Source: Nageia nagi
Lineage: Eukaryota > Pinophyta
Length of the DNA stretch: 64,000 bases
Direction of reading: 5' to 3'
NCBI GenBank assembly: GCA_050084985.1
Contig: JBITNC010000001.1
Location: forward strand, 164,858,001 to 164,922,000
Part shown: positions 1 to 11,690 of the stretch, piece after piece
How positions within the stretch are numbered: the first letter of the stretch is position 1
Layout of the letters: the number at the start of each line of letters is the position of its first letter
Made by a program: the position numbers and the translations under genes
The notes under the pieces: model-generated
Database searches by the model: none
Told to the model about the DNA's origin: nothing
What the model saw: the letters and a program-made list of their open reading frames with translations, nothing else

Positions 1-1607
1 ATATAGATCAAAGTTTCAGAGGTTAATCATAAAGGTTTTCAGGAGGACGGAAGGGGGACAATTATCCTAATGCCTTAGGGTATAATGGTATTTGAAAATG
101 AAATTTTATATAATATTATATGACCCACAAAAGTAATAGAAGAAACAATGACATTTTTTTTCCCATGAAGGACATGAAAGGACATAACAGTAATTGGAGG
201 AGTTATCTTCTCCCAAAGAAAACAAAGCTAGGAAATCTCTCCATGAAGAAAAAATCCTAAGAACTATTGAACAGGTACTTTCGATAGTTTGTAGAATTTT
301 TTTCAGATCTATTTGTGTTATATATTAAAAAGAAAGAAAATATATTAATGTCCATGGGTGACCAAGAGCGAACAATGGGATTGTGAGGTACAAATGTCTT
401 AAACAACATGTAGGGCCCTAGATGGCCCTCACTAGAAGCAAACTACGAAAACAATACAAAAATGTAATAGAGTGACTTAGCCCTAAAAAGGAGTACATAA
501 TTGAAAAATAAAACAAATTAGTCAGGGTTAGTCAGAGGGAGGACTCTCATCTAAACAACTTGACTAGGCTCCCCTTGGGCTATGTTAACTGTTCTCGCAT
601 TGGTGTTGCTAGAGCTAAAGAGGATATGATTCACTAAGACCGTAGAGGAATAGGGTTGGCACACACTTACTGTTTGGTGTGTCAAGTAAGTGGAAGAGGG
701 TCATATCTCCTCTTCCTACGAGCGACCTCCTCCGACGAAGCTTGAAAGAATGAAATAATTAGGCAATCACTTGTTGGGTGTTGGACGTTAGATAAGAGAT
801 TTTTCTTGAGAATGAATGCCTCTCTAAGGTAGAGTGCCATACAATGCTAATTTGGGTATTGAAAGAAGATCGAGATCGAGCTGTGGGAGTCTTGAAAAAA
901 ATAGTGGTATTGTCCCCGAATCTCATAATAAATAAACTAAGCACTTGAATATGAAATTGTCCTCAATCTTTGACTATACTGAGCACAATCGACAAACTTG
1001 ATGCTCATGTACTAAATGGTGATTAGTATCGATCTGTAGCTGGTAGAAGCAAACTTTGAACCATCCAAGGAACATCCCCATGCCAAGAGGGAGGTGTAAA
1101 TTGATATATCCAGGTGGACCTATCAACCCTCTATCAATCTATAAGAAGTGATGGGAGTATTGTAACAGCTTGGGTGTGAGGGTATGTTGGGGAGCGACCC
1201 AAGTGTATTAAATATATACCTTGTAAGTTGCATCTCTAATCGATGTCAATGTGTCATTTGGGTGTCTATGGTTTCTTTGAATAGATATGGTCATAGTTTT
1301 TTGAACTTAATGAAATCGTACAAAAGATGGCCGATATTGTATCTAGGCGGTTGCATCTCTATTTGGAAAGGTAAGAATTCTTTCTTGGCCATACCTTGCT
1401 ACCAACTACTAAATGAAAGGATTAAGTTTGTAAACATGATTTATTGTACTGTTTTCATCATCCATATAGATACAATATTATCTTTATATAAAAACCTTAA
1501 TTGGTTTTCCTTATAAATTTAAATACATTTTATTATATGGCATAATTGTTCATGCATAGGACCCTTGATAAATTCTAGGTTGGCAACTCTAGGTTGGCAT
1601 GTGCTTG
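1..1607. other. unannotated AT-rich stretch
   Basis: No gene supported. The longest frames here (759-944 on minus, 1184-1516 on plus) show no family motif, and their codon content looks like chance reading of AT-rich DNA. It probably holds unrecognised repeat remnants. Confidence 0.5.
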
Positions 1608-2001
1608 AGAAAAGGGGGAGATTAATAAGAAATTTTATAGTTGCAGGATGAAATGTCTTTTAAGTCACACTTACAAGTGCCTTTTAGCTAGTGTCCCTTA
1701 GAATTGGCCTCTTAATGACATCAAACTATATCATAATGCATTTGATTGGATTACATATGGATTTCCTTATACACTCATTGTAACATTAGTAGTAGATTAA
1801 ATTTTCAGATTTGTTCATGTAATTCTAAAATTTGTAGGAAAATAGGTGGTCAAGAATCCTAGGTAAGTTCAACAGCCATCATGGAAGGTGAATTGAAGTG
1901 TCACATGTCTTTTCCTTTATATGCATATTTTCGGATGTATTTTCCAATGTTTAAAGAGTTAACACAATATTGGTTTTCATAATCTCCATCCTAGCCTAAC
2001 A
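1608..2001 (+). repeat. LTR-like segment between a polypurine tract and a PBS
   Basis: A polypurine tract (GAGAAAAGGGGGAGA, about 1607-1621) is followed about 380 bp later by a segment ending CCTAACA, directly abutting a tRNA-iMet primer binding site at 2003. PPT, then LTR, then PBS is what one LTR shared by two internal regions looks like, for example after unequal recombination. The left LTR edge is not resolved because no clear TG start lies next to the PPT. No matching second LTR was found near 5.9 kb. Confidence 0.4.
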
Positions 2002-2002
2002 T

Positions 2003-2014
2003 TGGTATCAGAGC
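2003..2014 (+). other. primer binding site (tRNA-iMet type)
   Basis: TGGTATCAGAGC matches the plant initiator-Met tRNA 3' complement used by LTR retrotransposons. It lies one base after an LTR-like end (CCTAACA) and sets the start of the internal region of the gag-only element that follows. Confidence 0.75.
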
Positions 2015-2397
2015 TTCCAGTTGATGCCCTAGTTTTCAAAACCCTAATACACACTCAGGTATATGCATATAATCGATCATCTAGGTTAGGTGATAGGTAC
2101 ACACTTTGATCTCTCTCATAGGTTACATGCTCTAAATTTGATCCAATAATTTAGGCATTGTTCTTTCAAGTTCATCTCTATGTTATTGCTCTAGTTATAG
2201 TTATTTATGTTATTATTGTTCTATAAGGTCAACATAAGAAATAAGGACCATAGTATGAACCCTATTAAAGTAGATGTGCGTAATTGCAACTTAACCAATT
2301 CATCAAAATTAAGGTTAATTTAAACATCTACATATTGGTGAACCCAACATTTCTTTGCTTTACAAATCTTAAATTAGGGTTTGATAAGGTGCCAAAA

Positions 2398-5080
2398 TGA
2401 TGAATATTTTTACGACAATAGTTAGGATATACGCTCCTAAACCATTTTACGCTCATGGGAATGAAAATTCAAATGTATTTTGTGAGCAAACTAACAATAA
2501 ATGCAGTCCTTCTACCTCAAAGAAAAGAAAGCATAATAAGAAGTAAGTTGTTCCTAATGAGCAAAGAAGACAAAGTGAAAGGATAAAATAGATGCATCAA
2601 CAAGCCCAATCTAGGGTTTTAGACCCAATTGAAGAAGGATCCTATCATGGAGGCATAGGTAATACTCCATACGATGATGAAAGTTCTGCTGCAAGTTCTA
2701 CAAGCTCAAGTAGACACTTGGTAGATAGGGAGGTTCAGACTGATGGAGAATCCCAAGAAGAGGGATTCCAAACTCCAAGAAATAAGAGGATGGTAGTGTC
2801 TTCCCAATCAAACAAGAATGATATTATGCATGCTATAAAAAAATGAGGAAGTTCGACGAGAACTTGTTAAGCATGAGAAGCATAGAATTCGTACTACTTT
2901 TCAAGAGGATCCAATAGAAGAGAAGGTATATATGAGTGAAGTATTGGAGACTGATCATGAAGTTTCTCGTCAAAGGAGAAGATGGCATGAAGCATTACCC
3001 CTCCATCAAGTTCAAAGAAGCAAAAGCCTTAATGATTATGACCCCTTATTAACAAAAAATTGGATTCTTCCAAGGGGCAACTAGTTCACTATAAATGATT
3101 GAACCATTAAATCAAAATATTCCTAGCGTTAATGCCATCCCTAGCATTAATGCCAACTCTCAAAAAGAAAATTCAACAATGGTCACTGAAAGAATGAATG
3201 ATACAGAAAAAAGAAGATGAAGTCAATCAAAACCAACCTATCACAGAACCTAGCATTGACATTGGGGAAACAATGACATTAGAGAGATTATTTCAAGAAG
3301 AACAAGCACAAGAAATTGATCAGGAGAATCAAGAAGGTTCAGTAGATCAACAAGAAAATCCACTAGAAGAAATACTGGATGAAGATGGGTTTGATGACAA
3401 AGGCCTACTCAAGAGATTGGTTTTGAAGATGAAATTGGCATACAAGAGGAAGACAAGGATAAGGAAATTGAGGAGTTGATGGAAAAAGCTTTGCAACCAT
3501 ACCTTTAATGGACAAAAGAAGATAACGGGATCAAATATGATTACCTCAAAGGATGGGATGATTCATATTTAAAAGTCTTCCAAAAGAGGAAACAAACAAG
3601 TTCTATAAATCATTCCTAGAAAAGCTCGAGGATCATCATAATCAAAGAACAGGAATATTTGAACCAAGAGAAAAGTTACCCCTACCAATAGTTGAGATAG
3701 ACCCCAAGAAGACATGGAAAACAACAAGGAAAGTAACAAGATACTGTTGCATGACTTCATGTTGCAAGCAATGGCACCATATGACAAATGGACAAAAGAA
3801 GAAAATGATATCAAGTATGAGTTGCTTCAACATGTAAATGAAGACAAAATTCTGAAGTTATCCTATGATGAAATCATAAGGGCAATAACAAGAACAGTAA
3901 AAAGAGTCACCTATGATAAGGACAATCAAGAAAGGTTGTTTTCAAAGTTAGGGGTATCATCAAGGCAAATAAGGCAGCATGAAGTCATTCAAGTTGAAGA
4001 TCAGAGTTAGTCTCAGGAAGAACAACATGCCATTTCTTCAGAATTAAAATTGCTCAAGAAATAAATGGAAGAAGTTTGTACCCAGTTTTGCAAAAAGGTA
4101 CCAAAAGAACAAGAAACTAGGAATCCTTTATGCCATAGAATAAGAATGAAAATTGGACAACAAAAAAGAAATGAAATTTTCAAAATATGAAGGCAACAAT
4201 GAACCACAAATATACCTCCATATTTTTGATGATGAAGTCTCATTGATAACTATGGATAGAGGTCTTCATGCAAAACTGTTCCCACTATCACTAAAAGGAA
4301 AGGCACTTCAATGGTTCAACAAATTGCCAAGTGGAAGTATTCAAGATTTTGCTCAACTAAGAAAGGTATTTCTCAAAAATTCCAAAATGTTTATTCCCTA
4401 GAGACACATCTTTTCGTGAGTTGATGCAATTAAGACAAAGAGAATATGATTCTATTGAAGGTTTCGTTAAGTATTGGAGAAGGATAGCAAATCAGCTAGC
4501 CATTCGTGACAAACACCAAATTGAAGCCTTCATCCAATCCTTGTAGCAAAAATACAAGGTAATGTGACTTGATTATCATCATCTCCCATTAGATACATTC
4601 GTACACAAAGTTATAGAAAAAGAAAGAATCATGATCAAATGCAGAGAATGGAAATGGCAAAAGAAAGAAAAGATAAGTCTCCTTCAAGAACAGTCCCTAA
4701 GAAAGAAGAGAAAAGAAAGAAAACAAGAAGGAAGAGGAACAAATAGTAGAAAAAGTTGATCAAGTACCAAGCACAGGAAAAGTTCAAGAAGAAAAGCCAT
4801 TACCTCCAAGATAGTTCACTGCAATTCACGATAATGTGCTAAAAATATTGATCAAGAAGAAGCTTATTACTTTGCCTCCACCTCCTAATAGGCAAACAAG
4901 TTACAAAAATGGAGTCCCCAAAGGTTTCAGATTTGAGCACTTTTGCATCTATCATCAGCAACAAGGATACCTCACAAAGAATTGTATTCAATTAAGGCAT
5001 AAAATTCAGGACTTGGTCGATCATGGTAAGATCTCATTCCCTCCTCTAGAAAAGAAGGAAGAGACTTCAGGGCCATAACA
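2398..5080 (+). pseudogene. gag: decayed Ty3/gypsy gag polyprotein, no pol
   Basis: Several plus-strand fragments in different frames together read as a plant Ty3-type Gag. Residues from 2592-2846 and 3198-3479 form a charged Gln/Glu-rich N-terminal region. At 4153-4560 there is a retrotransposon-gag-like core (LKGKALQWFNKLP, then RELMQLRQREYDS). At 4920-5050 there is the plant gag tail with a zinc-knuckle-like FCIYHQQQGYLTKNC followed by IQDLVDHGK. Multiple stops and frameshifts break it. After 5080 no protease, RT, RNase H or integrase can be read before the next PPT-like tract, so the element looks gag-only (TR-GAG-like). The capsid domain is recognised by motif order only. Confidence 0.6.
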
Positions 5081-5928
5081 TGTGCAAAATAGGAACCTTG
5101 GAATCTTTGCTAATCCTTTCCCAAAGTTTGTTAAGGAAAAAGATTCGGATACATCAGTCAACTTTATCAGTGGATATCAGCCTATGTGGAAAAGAGGTAC
5201 GAGGCTAGGAAAAAAGTGCACTTGTGCGCATTCCTAAATCCCTCCTCTTTGTCACTTTCAGTAGGGTAGGCTAGGTCTCTTTTTTGTTCTTTTTGTTTTT
5301 GTTTTTGTTTTTTGTTTTTTATTAATGCTACATAAGTTCTGCTCTATAAGGCTGAGATCATTAAGAACAAAAAGATAAAAGGAAAAAACACTTATGTCTC
5401 TTTCAAGTGAGGAAAGAGAAGCTTGGAGAATTAATAGAAATTTGCAATAGCTTGCAGGCTCGACAACTTACAATGTGCATCATCTTGTAATCATCACTAT
5501 GTTCTGCTTACACCAATCAACAAAATACACCTTGTATATCTCCCACTCTCACCAATGTACATCACTAACTTTAGTTGGCACCATGGTACTGCAATCATTG
5601 TATAAGTACCTATCATTCTCAAGGTACTACAACTTCTGTAACCAAGACCTTTTAGACCCAGTAAAACAATCTACATTGACCAGACTTGAACAATGAGAAG
5701 TTCCATGGTAGTTAACGTGTTAATGCTTCTCCACTAAATTGCAGCAACCAGCCTTGGATGCAATGTAAACGGGAATTTGCACACCATCGTGTGCCACGGT
5801 AAAGGACAAATATGAGATAAGAGGAGACAAGCAATGATAACAAGGGCATGAAGATAAGGATATGGATGGCTTGTTCCATATGAAGCAGATCTGGACAAAA
5901 CTGATCGAAAACATGTGTAAGGGGGAAA
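5081..5928 (+). other. 3' noncoding tail of gag-only element with PPT-like tract
   Basis: No pol coding. It contains a T-rich GTTTTT-type tract (about 5279-5322) and short frames without motifs. A purine tract TAAGGGGGAAAT at 5918-5929 resembles a retrotransposon PPT. The sequence after it does not match the LTR-like segment at 1.6-2.0 kb, so pairing of the ends is unproven. Confidence 0.35.
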
Positions 5929-7814
5929 TTGCTAGAGATAATGCCTCGGTGATATTGATTGACTTCTATGATAGCTTATATTGATACTTACAGACAAACT
6001 GGTCACTATTTTTAGGTTGATGTATACGTGCCAAAGTGCAGATGAAAGCACTGAACTGTCTCAATGAAATATTGGCACAGGATATGCCAAATATTTAAAT
6101 ATTGCAGTGCAAAATATTGCATATTCATTCTTATTGTGACAAAGTTAGTTTTCTTTCATAAGAAAAAGGGTGGGAAAGCGGATTATGTAAAAACTAAAAT
6201 AGTCAATTGAGTGTTATTAGGGTAGATCTGTTTTAGAAAAGCACATGTTAAGGTTGTGTTAAACGTTGGTTATTTATTTGTGATTTAGTCTTACAAGAAT
6301 GTAACTACATTATAATCTCACAAATGCTACCATATTTATTTAGTCAAGGATATCAGCCACTTAGCATCCACAATTTTTCGATAAGAGGCCTTTATAGACC
6401 CTTAAACCATATTAATTTAAAGTGGCCACAACTAGGGCATAATGTTTGGATCAAAGGTGCACAAAAATATTGTAGTTGATACGCATTCCTATAACATGGC
6501 ATAGAACAGTTTGGAAAACACCCTAATCTTCTAGTTCTAGTGTGCAGGCTAATGAAAGTACTATCAAGGATTTAAAACAACAAATGAAAAAAAGATACAT
6601 ATTTGTTATAGTTTCTGTTTTAAAACTGCTTTCTTTTTTAGCGTCAATAGTTCACAAAGTAAGAGTTTTTGCCCCATAAAATTTAAATGAATTCAACAAA
6701 TATAAAACACACTATGCTATGGCTTATCCACTTACAATAATTAAGTGACTAGTGCTACTGCTCACAATTAAGTTTACAAAGCAAGCAAGAGTTTTAAACC
6801 CATACGATGTACAAGAAATAACAAACAGCTATAAACACTATCATGCTATTTATTCATCTTTAAGATAAAAGGTATTTAGCCCTTGTAAATAAGTCGCTTG
6901 GACACCTAATGGGCCAACATGAGCAGATTTTCAATATTAACAACTCTTTAAAGCATGCAAGCCTTTCTAATTTTCAGTGTTGAAAGCTACTCATCTTTTT
7001 GCTGAAGGTCTATAGTCGCTAGGAATGAGTCTGACTTACTTCAGTCCTGACATTTTAGTTTTTTTTTTTGGGCTGATCGCTACTTGGAATTGTGCATGGC
7101 TTCAATGTTTATGATGCTAGATGCATAATCAATTAAAAGAGGTGTATTATCTTGACAAGAGGATATATATTTTCTTTTCTTCTCATCACATTACTCTTAT
7201 TGCATTCGCAAGTTTTGCTAGTCCATTATGACTAAATTGCATCTAAAGGAATTTGTTTACAACTTTATACACACTGGATGCCTTATATATGAACATCCTC
7301 AGTTTTTGTGCTTTTTGTTTTAGAACTGTGCCATCTCAGGTGGTATCTCTTACGAAAAGAGAGAAGGCTTTCAAAACTGTACATATCAATAAATGTTTTT
7401 GAGGTTCGGTGTAAGGTTGATTTTACAACGTAAAGTTTCCAATTCACTTAGTTTTGTGTTTTAAAACATATTCCTATTGCGAGTGCCACCAATGCGTTAT
7501 GCAATCATCTTATGAGATAATAGAAGAAACTTTAATGCAGTTTAACATCTATTTTATTGTCAACTTAGAAAAGTGATAGTTTATTCATATTGTGCACCTA
7601 TATTTATTAAGGAGAACTGGGATGATTTAAGCAATAGAGAATTTATGTCATATAATCCTTTTGTGATGGAGAATCAGGGGTAGTTTTCTTCCTGTAATAT
7701 TCTATGCCCTTTTCCATCTTTTAGCCATGTCATTTGGTTTTACATCTTTATATAAGAATCATTTTATCAGAAGAAAGGTTTGATCTTATATGTGCCTTAC
7801 TGTTTTTGCATAGG
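5929..7814. other. presumed intron or upstream DNA of the CPBP gene
   Basis: No coding exon could be confirmed. A pyrimidine tract plus TTTTAG near 7310-7322 followed by CAG/GTGGTA at about 7336-7341 could bound a micro-exon, but its reading is too short to support. The stretch is AT-rich and free of recognisable transposon protein. Confidence 0.35.
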
Positions 7815-8155
7815 GCGTGAATAATGCTGAACTAGAGCAAATTCTGTCAAGCAGTGTGGTTGCCCGCTTGAGCTGCTTTATAGTGTATTGTTTTATTACT
7901 CCTATTTTAGAAGAAGTTATTTATAGAGGATTCTTATTAACATCTTTGACCATGTACATGGAATGGCCTCTAGCAATGATTCTGAGCTCATGTGCATTCT
8001 CCATTGCTCATTTCTCTTTGGAAAACGCTCTGCAGATTTTCTTTATTGGTTGTATTCTAGGATCTGCATATATATGGAGTAGGAACCTGATGTCCCCTTT
8101 TGTAATTCATTGTATATATAATTTTTCCATCTTAGTAGCAATACTTTCAAGTTGA
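7815..8155 (+). CDS. CPBP-family intramembrane metalloprotease, terminal exon
   Basis: This is the only credible host exon. It opens after a good 3' splice site (TGTTTTTGCATAG) and encodes about 113 residues to a TGA at 8153-8155. The N-terminal piece GVNNAELEQILSSS leads into membrane segments carrying the family's three motifs: EEVIYRG (EExxxR), then IAHFSLEN, and FVIHCIYN. In CPBP (Abi/Rce1-like) proteases the Glu pair and the histidines form the metal site; plant members are usually organellar or endomembrane multi-pass proteins of roughly 280-350 residues, so this is the C-terminal third. The methionine two codons in is not the real start. The frame is intact with motifs conserved, unlike everything around it, so it may be functional. 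The upstream exons are either in unrecognised DNA here or beyond the left edge. Substrate unknown. Confidence 0.8.
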
Positions 8156-9856
8156 AGTTAGATAAACATGATATATTTTTGGCCCTTCGCATTTGCGTTA
8201 GCTATTAACATACATAATGTTTCTTGATAGTCTGTCAGCAATATTATCTTCCAAATGTTTATTGTATCAGTCTTTTCTTTATCTTTAATTTTAAACTTTG
8301 CATATAAATAAAGTACCAGTATTAGTTCTTAAAAAACTTCACATATAAATGAAGTACTAGTCCTTAAAATTGGACCTTACTGTGCACTAAGAAAGTGCTG
8401 CATGCATCATTTTTCACATCATAAGATTATTACAGGATTAATACTACTCTGTTAATGTGCATGGATTTTTGAAGTAGAGATTAATGCTTGTGCATTTGCT
8501 TGTGATTTAGTGACCTTATTGTTATATTCTAACGTAACCTTTGACATGGTCTCACTATCACTGTTTCCTGTATCTAACACATCATAAAGGGGAAAACCAT
8601 ATTCATTTACATACAAGGTGTTTTGATAAATATTACAGTACATATTCATAATTGATTGCACTATATGATGCATAGCACACAAGTATAGTAGGGGCAATCT
8701 ATCAACCATTTCGTAGCTACTTAAATAGATTTGTGTGTCATGTATTTCAATTCATACATATTGTAGCTGAGCTTTTGACCAAAACAAAATTAAGTTTTTG
8801 AAGGTCTACATGGCATTAAAAACAGTTAGATCTTTCAAGTTAAGTTACTTAGATATGCTAAATATTAATACGGGATACCAATAGACGATGAATATATAAA
8901 AGTCCTCTTGAACAAACCATCTTACTTGGCACTTGCACTGATTAGCATATATTTGATTACCTGAGCAGAACACATTTAAAAATAAGCATCTTTTAGTTTT
9001 TGAATAATTGTTTTAAGGCATTATTAGTTTGTCTTTTAAGATTCTCGTCTTTACCTAAGCCCAAAATTAATAATATAAAATGAATCACAAAACAACAAAA
9101 TGCCCTAAAAGACTTTCATTTTGCTTGATGCCTTGAGAGATCCAAGAAATTCATTGAGAGTTCGGAGACAAGTGGTTTGAAGGTATGGAAATGCCTTGCA
9201 GAATCCAACTTATTTCAATACCTCAAAGACAAATGACCTATAGGGTTGGGGTAACTTCACTCATATTAATGGATTGAGGGATTGGAAGATGTTACAATAA
9301 CTAATATTTTGTGGGTTTTGATTGCTCCAATAATATTGACTTTAAAGATTTCGTTGAATGGGGATATAATGCCATTGCCTTGAGGGCTTTAGTATGGTGA
9401 CTTCCATTAATGGATTTACAAAATCTCAAACTTGTATATCATTATAGAGAAATTATAATAAAAGTAGTCACATAAAATTATTCTTGTCCTTTATAACAAG
9501 CTATCTTGAGGTGTAGATAGATCATAATCTTGAGGTGTAGATGAGATGTATGATCAAGTGATCATCCTTGTACAAACAAGTTTTAGGTTGCATATGATTT
9601 TATGAATAAAAAATGTTGTTCATTGGACCTTAGTAAAAGCACTTACTTGACCTTTGAAGAATCAATCAACATGGTCTGTTAAGGACTATCAACTTGTCAA
9701 TCATAATGATTTCTTATACTTTAATTGCATATTCTCTTTTTTTTACAAAGACATTAGATAAACCTACAAAAATATTTGTAATTATAATTTGATCCATGAA
9801 TTCATAAACTAAGGTAACCAAAACAAGCCTAACGAATTTATTGTACATCTTAAATC
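8156..9856. other. 3' flank of CPBP gene, no further gene
   Basis: AT-rich DNA with candidate polyadenylation context (AATAAA-like hexamers around 8300). A near-duplicate pair (CATATAAATAAAGTACCAGT and ACATATAAATGAAGTACTAG) sits at about 8299 and 8341. No supported coding region; the 8452-8709 minus-strand frame has no motif. Confidence 0.4.
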
Positions 9857-11690
9857 TTTTTTTTTTTTTTTGTATAGGTAAAAATGCGGGGTTTTAAAAG
9901 GATCTCCAAAACTTGCAAGATGTTTCATATATAGAATACAAAAGTTCACATAAGAACCCAAAAGAGATCGTATGTATCTTAGTTACAGTAGAACCATAAC
10001 CACATTACAACCAAAGTAGGCTATGGTCACTTACAACTAATTACGAAATAACAAACATATAGAATTTTTGCCCAAATGTAGCTCAGTTACAACCCAACTA
10101 CAGCTTAAACAAATTATATCTCAAGGGCCCAAGAGGAGCCCATGCTTATCCATCGTCTGTTGATGGCCATTGACGATTTCCTCTAATGTTTTTTTGTCAA
10201 AGGCTTGTTTCTTGCTTGGTCTACCTGGTGGGTTTTTTCCAACATCTGGGGTCTTCCTTAGGGTGTGTCTTGTTTTGTCTAAATGCTCATCAACTTCCAA
10301 CTGGATCATTGGTCTTTTCTGTTTGACTTGGTCTTGCGTAATCCTTTTCCTTTTTCATTCTTGTTCATCCATGTGCATGCTTATTGCCTCAAAGTTTGCT
10401 TTTTCAACATCAATAACTCTTATTTTGAAGTTCTTACTTTCTTGATTTTCTTTTGAAATCCATTCTAATGTTGCAAATGCATTGCTTTGGGCATCTTGAG
10501 CTTGATTATGGTTTGTCGCAATTGCTACTCCCTTTCATCCTTGTATTTAATTCCTCGTTTGCTTTTGTATGTGAAGAACCTGTCTTTGTATTGGTTATTG
10601 TTGCACTAGTTCTTCCTCTCTTGCCTCCCGCCTCTTTTTTGGACATTCTTAACTGTAATACCCAAATATCTTGCATAGATTGCATCTTACTAGCAAGTTC
10701 TCATTCCCAATCTCATGCTCCCAAGTTTCTCCATCCTCTTCATCTATGAATATATTTTTTCAAAGTTCTTTTGGGGATGCCAATATTGACATAGGACCTT
10801 ACATACATCATTTTGGTCTTTGTCTTAGTTACTTTGTCTATGGAAACCAAGGACCTTATCCTAGATGCAATTCCAGTTATAATACTCATATTCCAATAAT
10901 CAATTGGAAAGTTTGGGAGACTTACCCATGTAGGAACCAGGTCTATGATTTTTGTTTTGTTTTGAGTACTAATCCTTTCACCCCCAAAACCCAAGGACCT
11001 AATTCCATCACTTTCTCCATGCCTTCTTCATTCTTAAATTTAAATAGTAAGAATTCCTTTGGGAGTGCTACTAGATCAACTTTTTCTTTTATCATCCATT
11101 TCTCAAACATCCACCTACAAATGATATCCAAATTTGGTTTCAACCCCACAAATCTACCAATCATGATGTGCTTGTTATTTTCTACGTCATAGTTCAGAAT
11201 TGTCTTTGGGAGTGAAATACGGATCTCATCATCGACAATCTTGGATTCGATTTTGACCTCTAGTTTATCTTCAATTTATAATATCAACCCATGAGTTCAT
11301 AGGCTTTGGGTCATGTCTTTTCCTAGCCTTCATTGTTGCAGGAACATTATTATTTTTGCCCTTCATTGCCCCCCCCCCACCCCCACCTAGAATTTGGGTT
11401 CCTAATCTTCATCTGTTAGCTACAAACGACACCTCCAAATGTCCTCTATCGCCTTTCCAACATCACCATGCCCTACCAGGCAAAAACGACAGCTCATGCC
11501 CTCCATTGTTGCCCTTCTGACTTCACAAAGCCTGTCCCACTTGAAGCCATCATTGACGCGAAGCCTCAACAGGTGGGGACAACCTTTGCACAAGCCCTCG
11601 CAATTGCGAAAAGCAAGACATGTGCCCTAATCAGATTCTTCATGCTCGCAATTTGTTATTTCGCCCGCATAATTGAAAATTATTACTTTT
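9857..11690 (-). mobile_element. LINE (non-LTR) remnant with ORF1 and poly(A) end, ORF2 missing
   Basis: Read on the minus strand, a LINE ORF1 is followed by about 250 bp of 3' noncoding DNA ending in a 15-nt A tract (T run at 9857-9871). A candidate imperfect TSD flanks it: TACATCTTAAAT just left of the T run and TACATCTTAATT near 11696-11707. No endonuclease or reverse transcriptase (ORF2) lies between ORF1 and the poly(A), so this copy either lost ORF2 or mobilised as an ORF1-only derivative. The 5' limit is inferred from the TSD candidate. Confidence 0.55.
10121..11300 (-). pseudogene. LINE ORF1 with DUF4283 domain, frameshifted
   Basis: From about 11,290 leftward the minus strand reads as the RNA-binding-like ORF1 of plant L1-type elements. 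It has MIGRFVGLKPNLDIICRWMF, then FLLFKFKNEEGMEKVMELGP in one frame (11164-10943). In a second frame (10994-10740) it continues as PTWVSLPNFPIDYWN and VSIDKVTKTKTKMMYVRSYV, which completes DUF4283. The overlap near 10,943-10,994 marks a frameshift. A basic C-terminal tail (GRPSKKQAFDKK) ends at 10121. A run of C's (11369-11379) lies upstream. The plus-strand frames here are shadows. Confidence 0.75.

Noticed and set aside
5929-6400. Matching 3' LTR for the gag-only element at 2-6 kb
   Set aside because: Sequence after the purine tract does not resemble the LTR-like segment at 1.6-2.0 kb.
7320-7345. Micro-exon upstream of the CPBP exon
   Set aside because: Splice-like signals alone; the 16-nt content cannot be tested without a transcript.
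10170-11192. Overlapping plus-strand frames as membrane proteins
   Set aside because: They are antisense shadows of the LINE ORF1 on the minus strand, which has a recognisable DUF4283 series.
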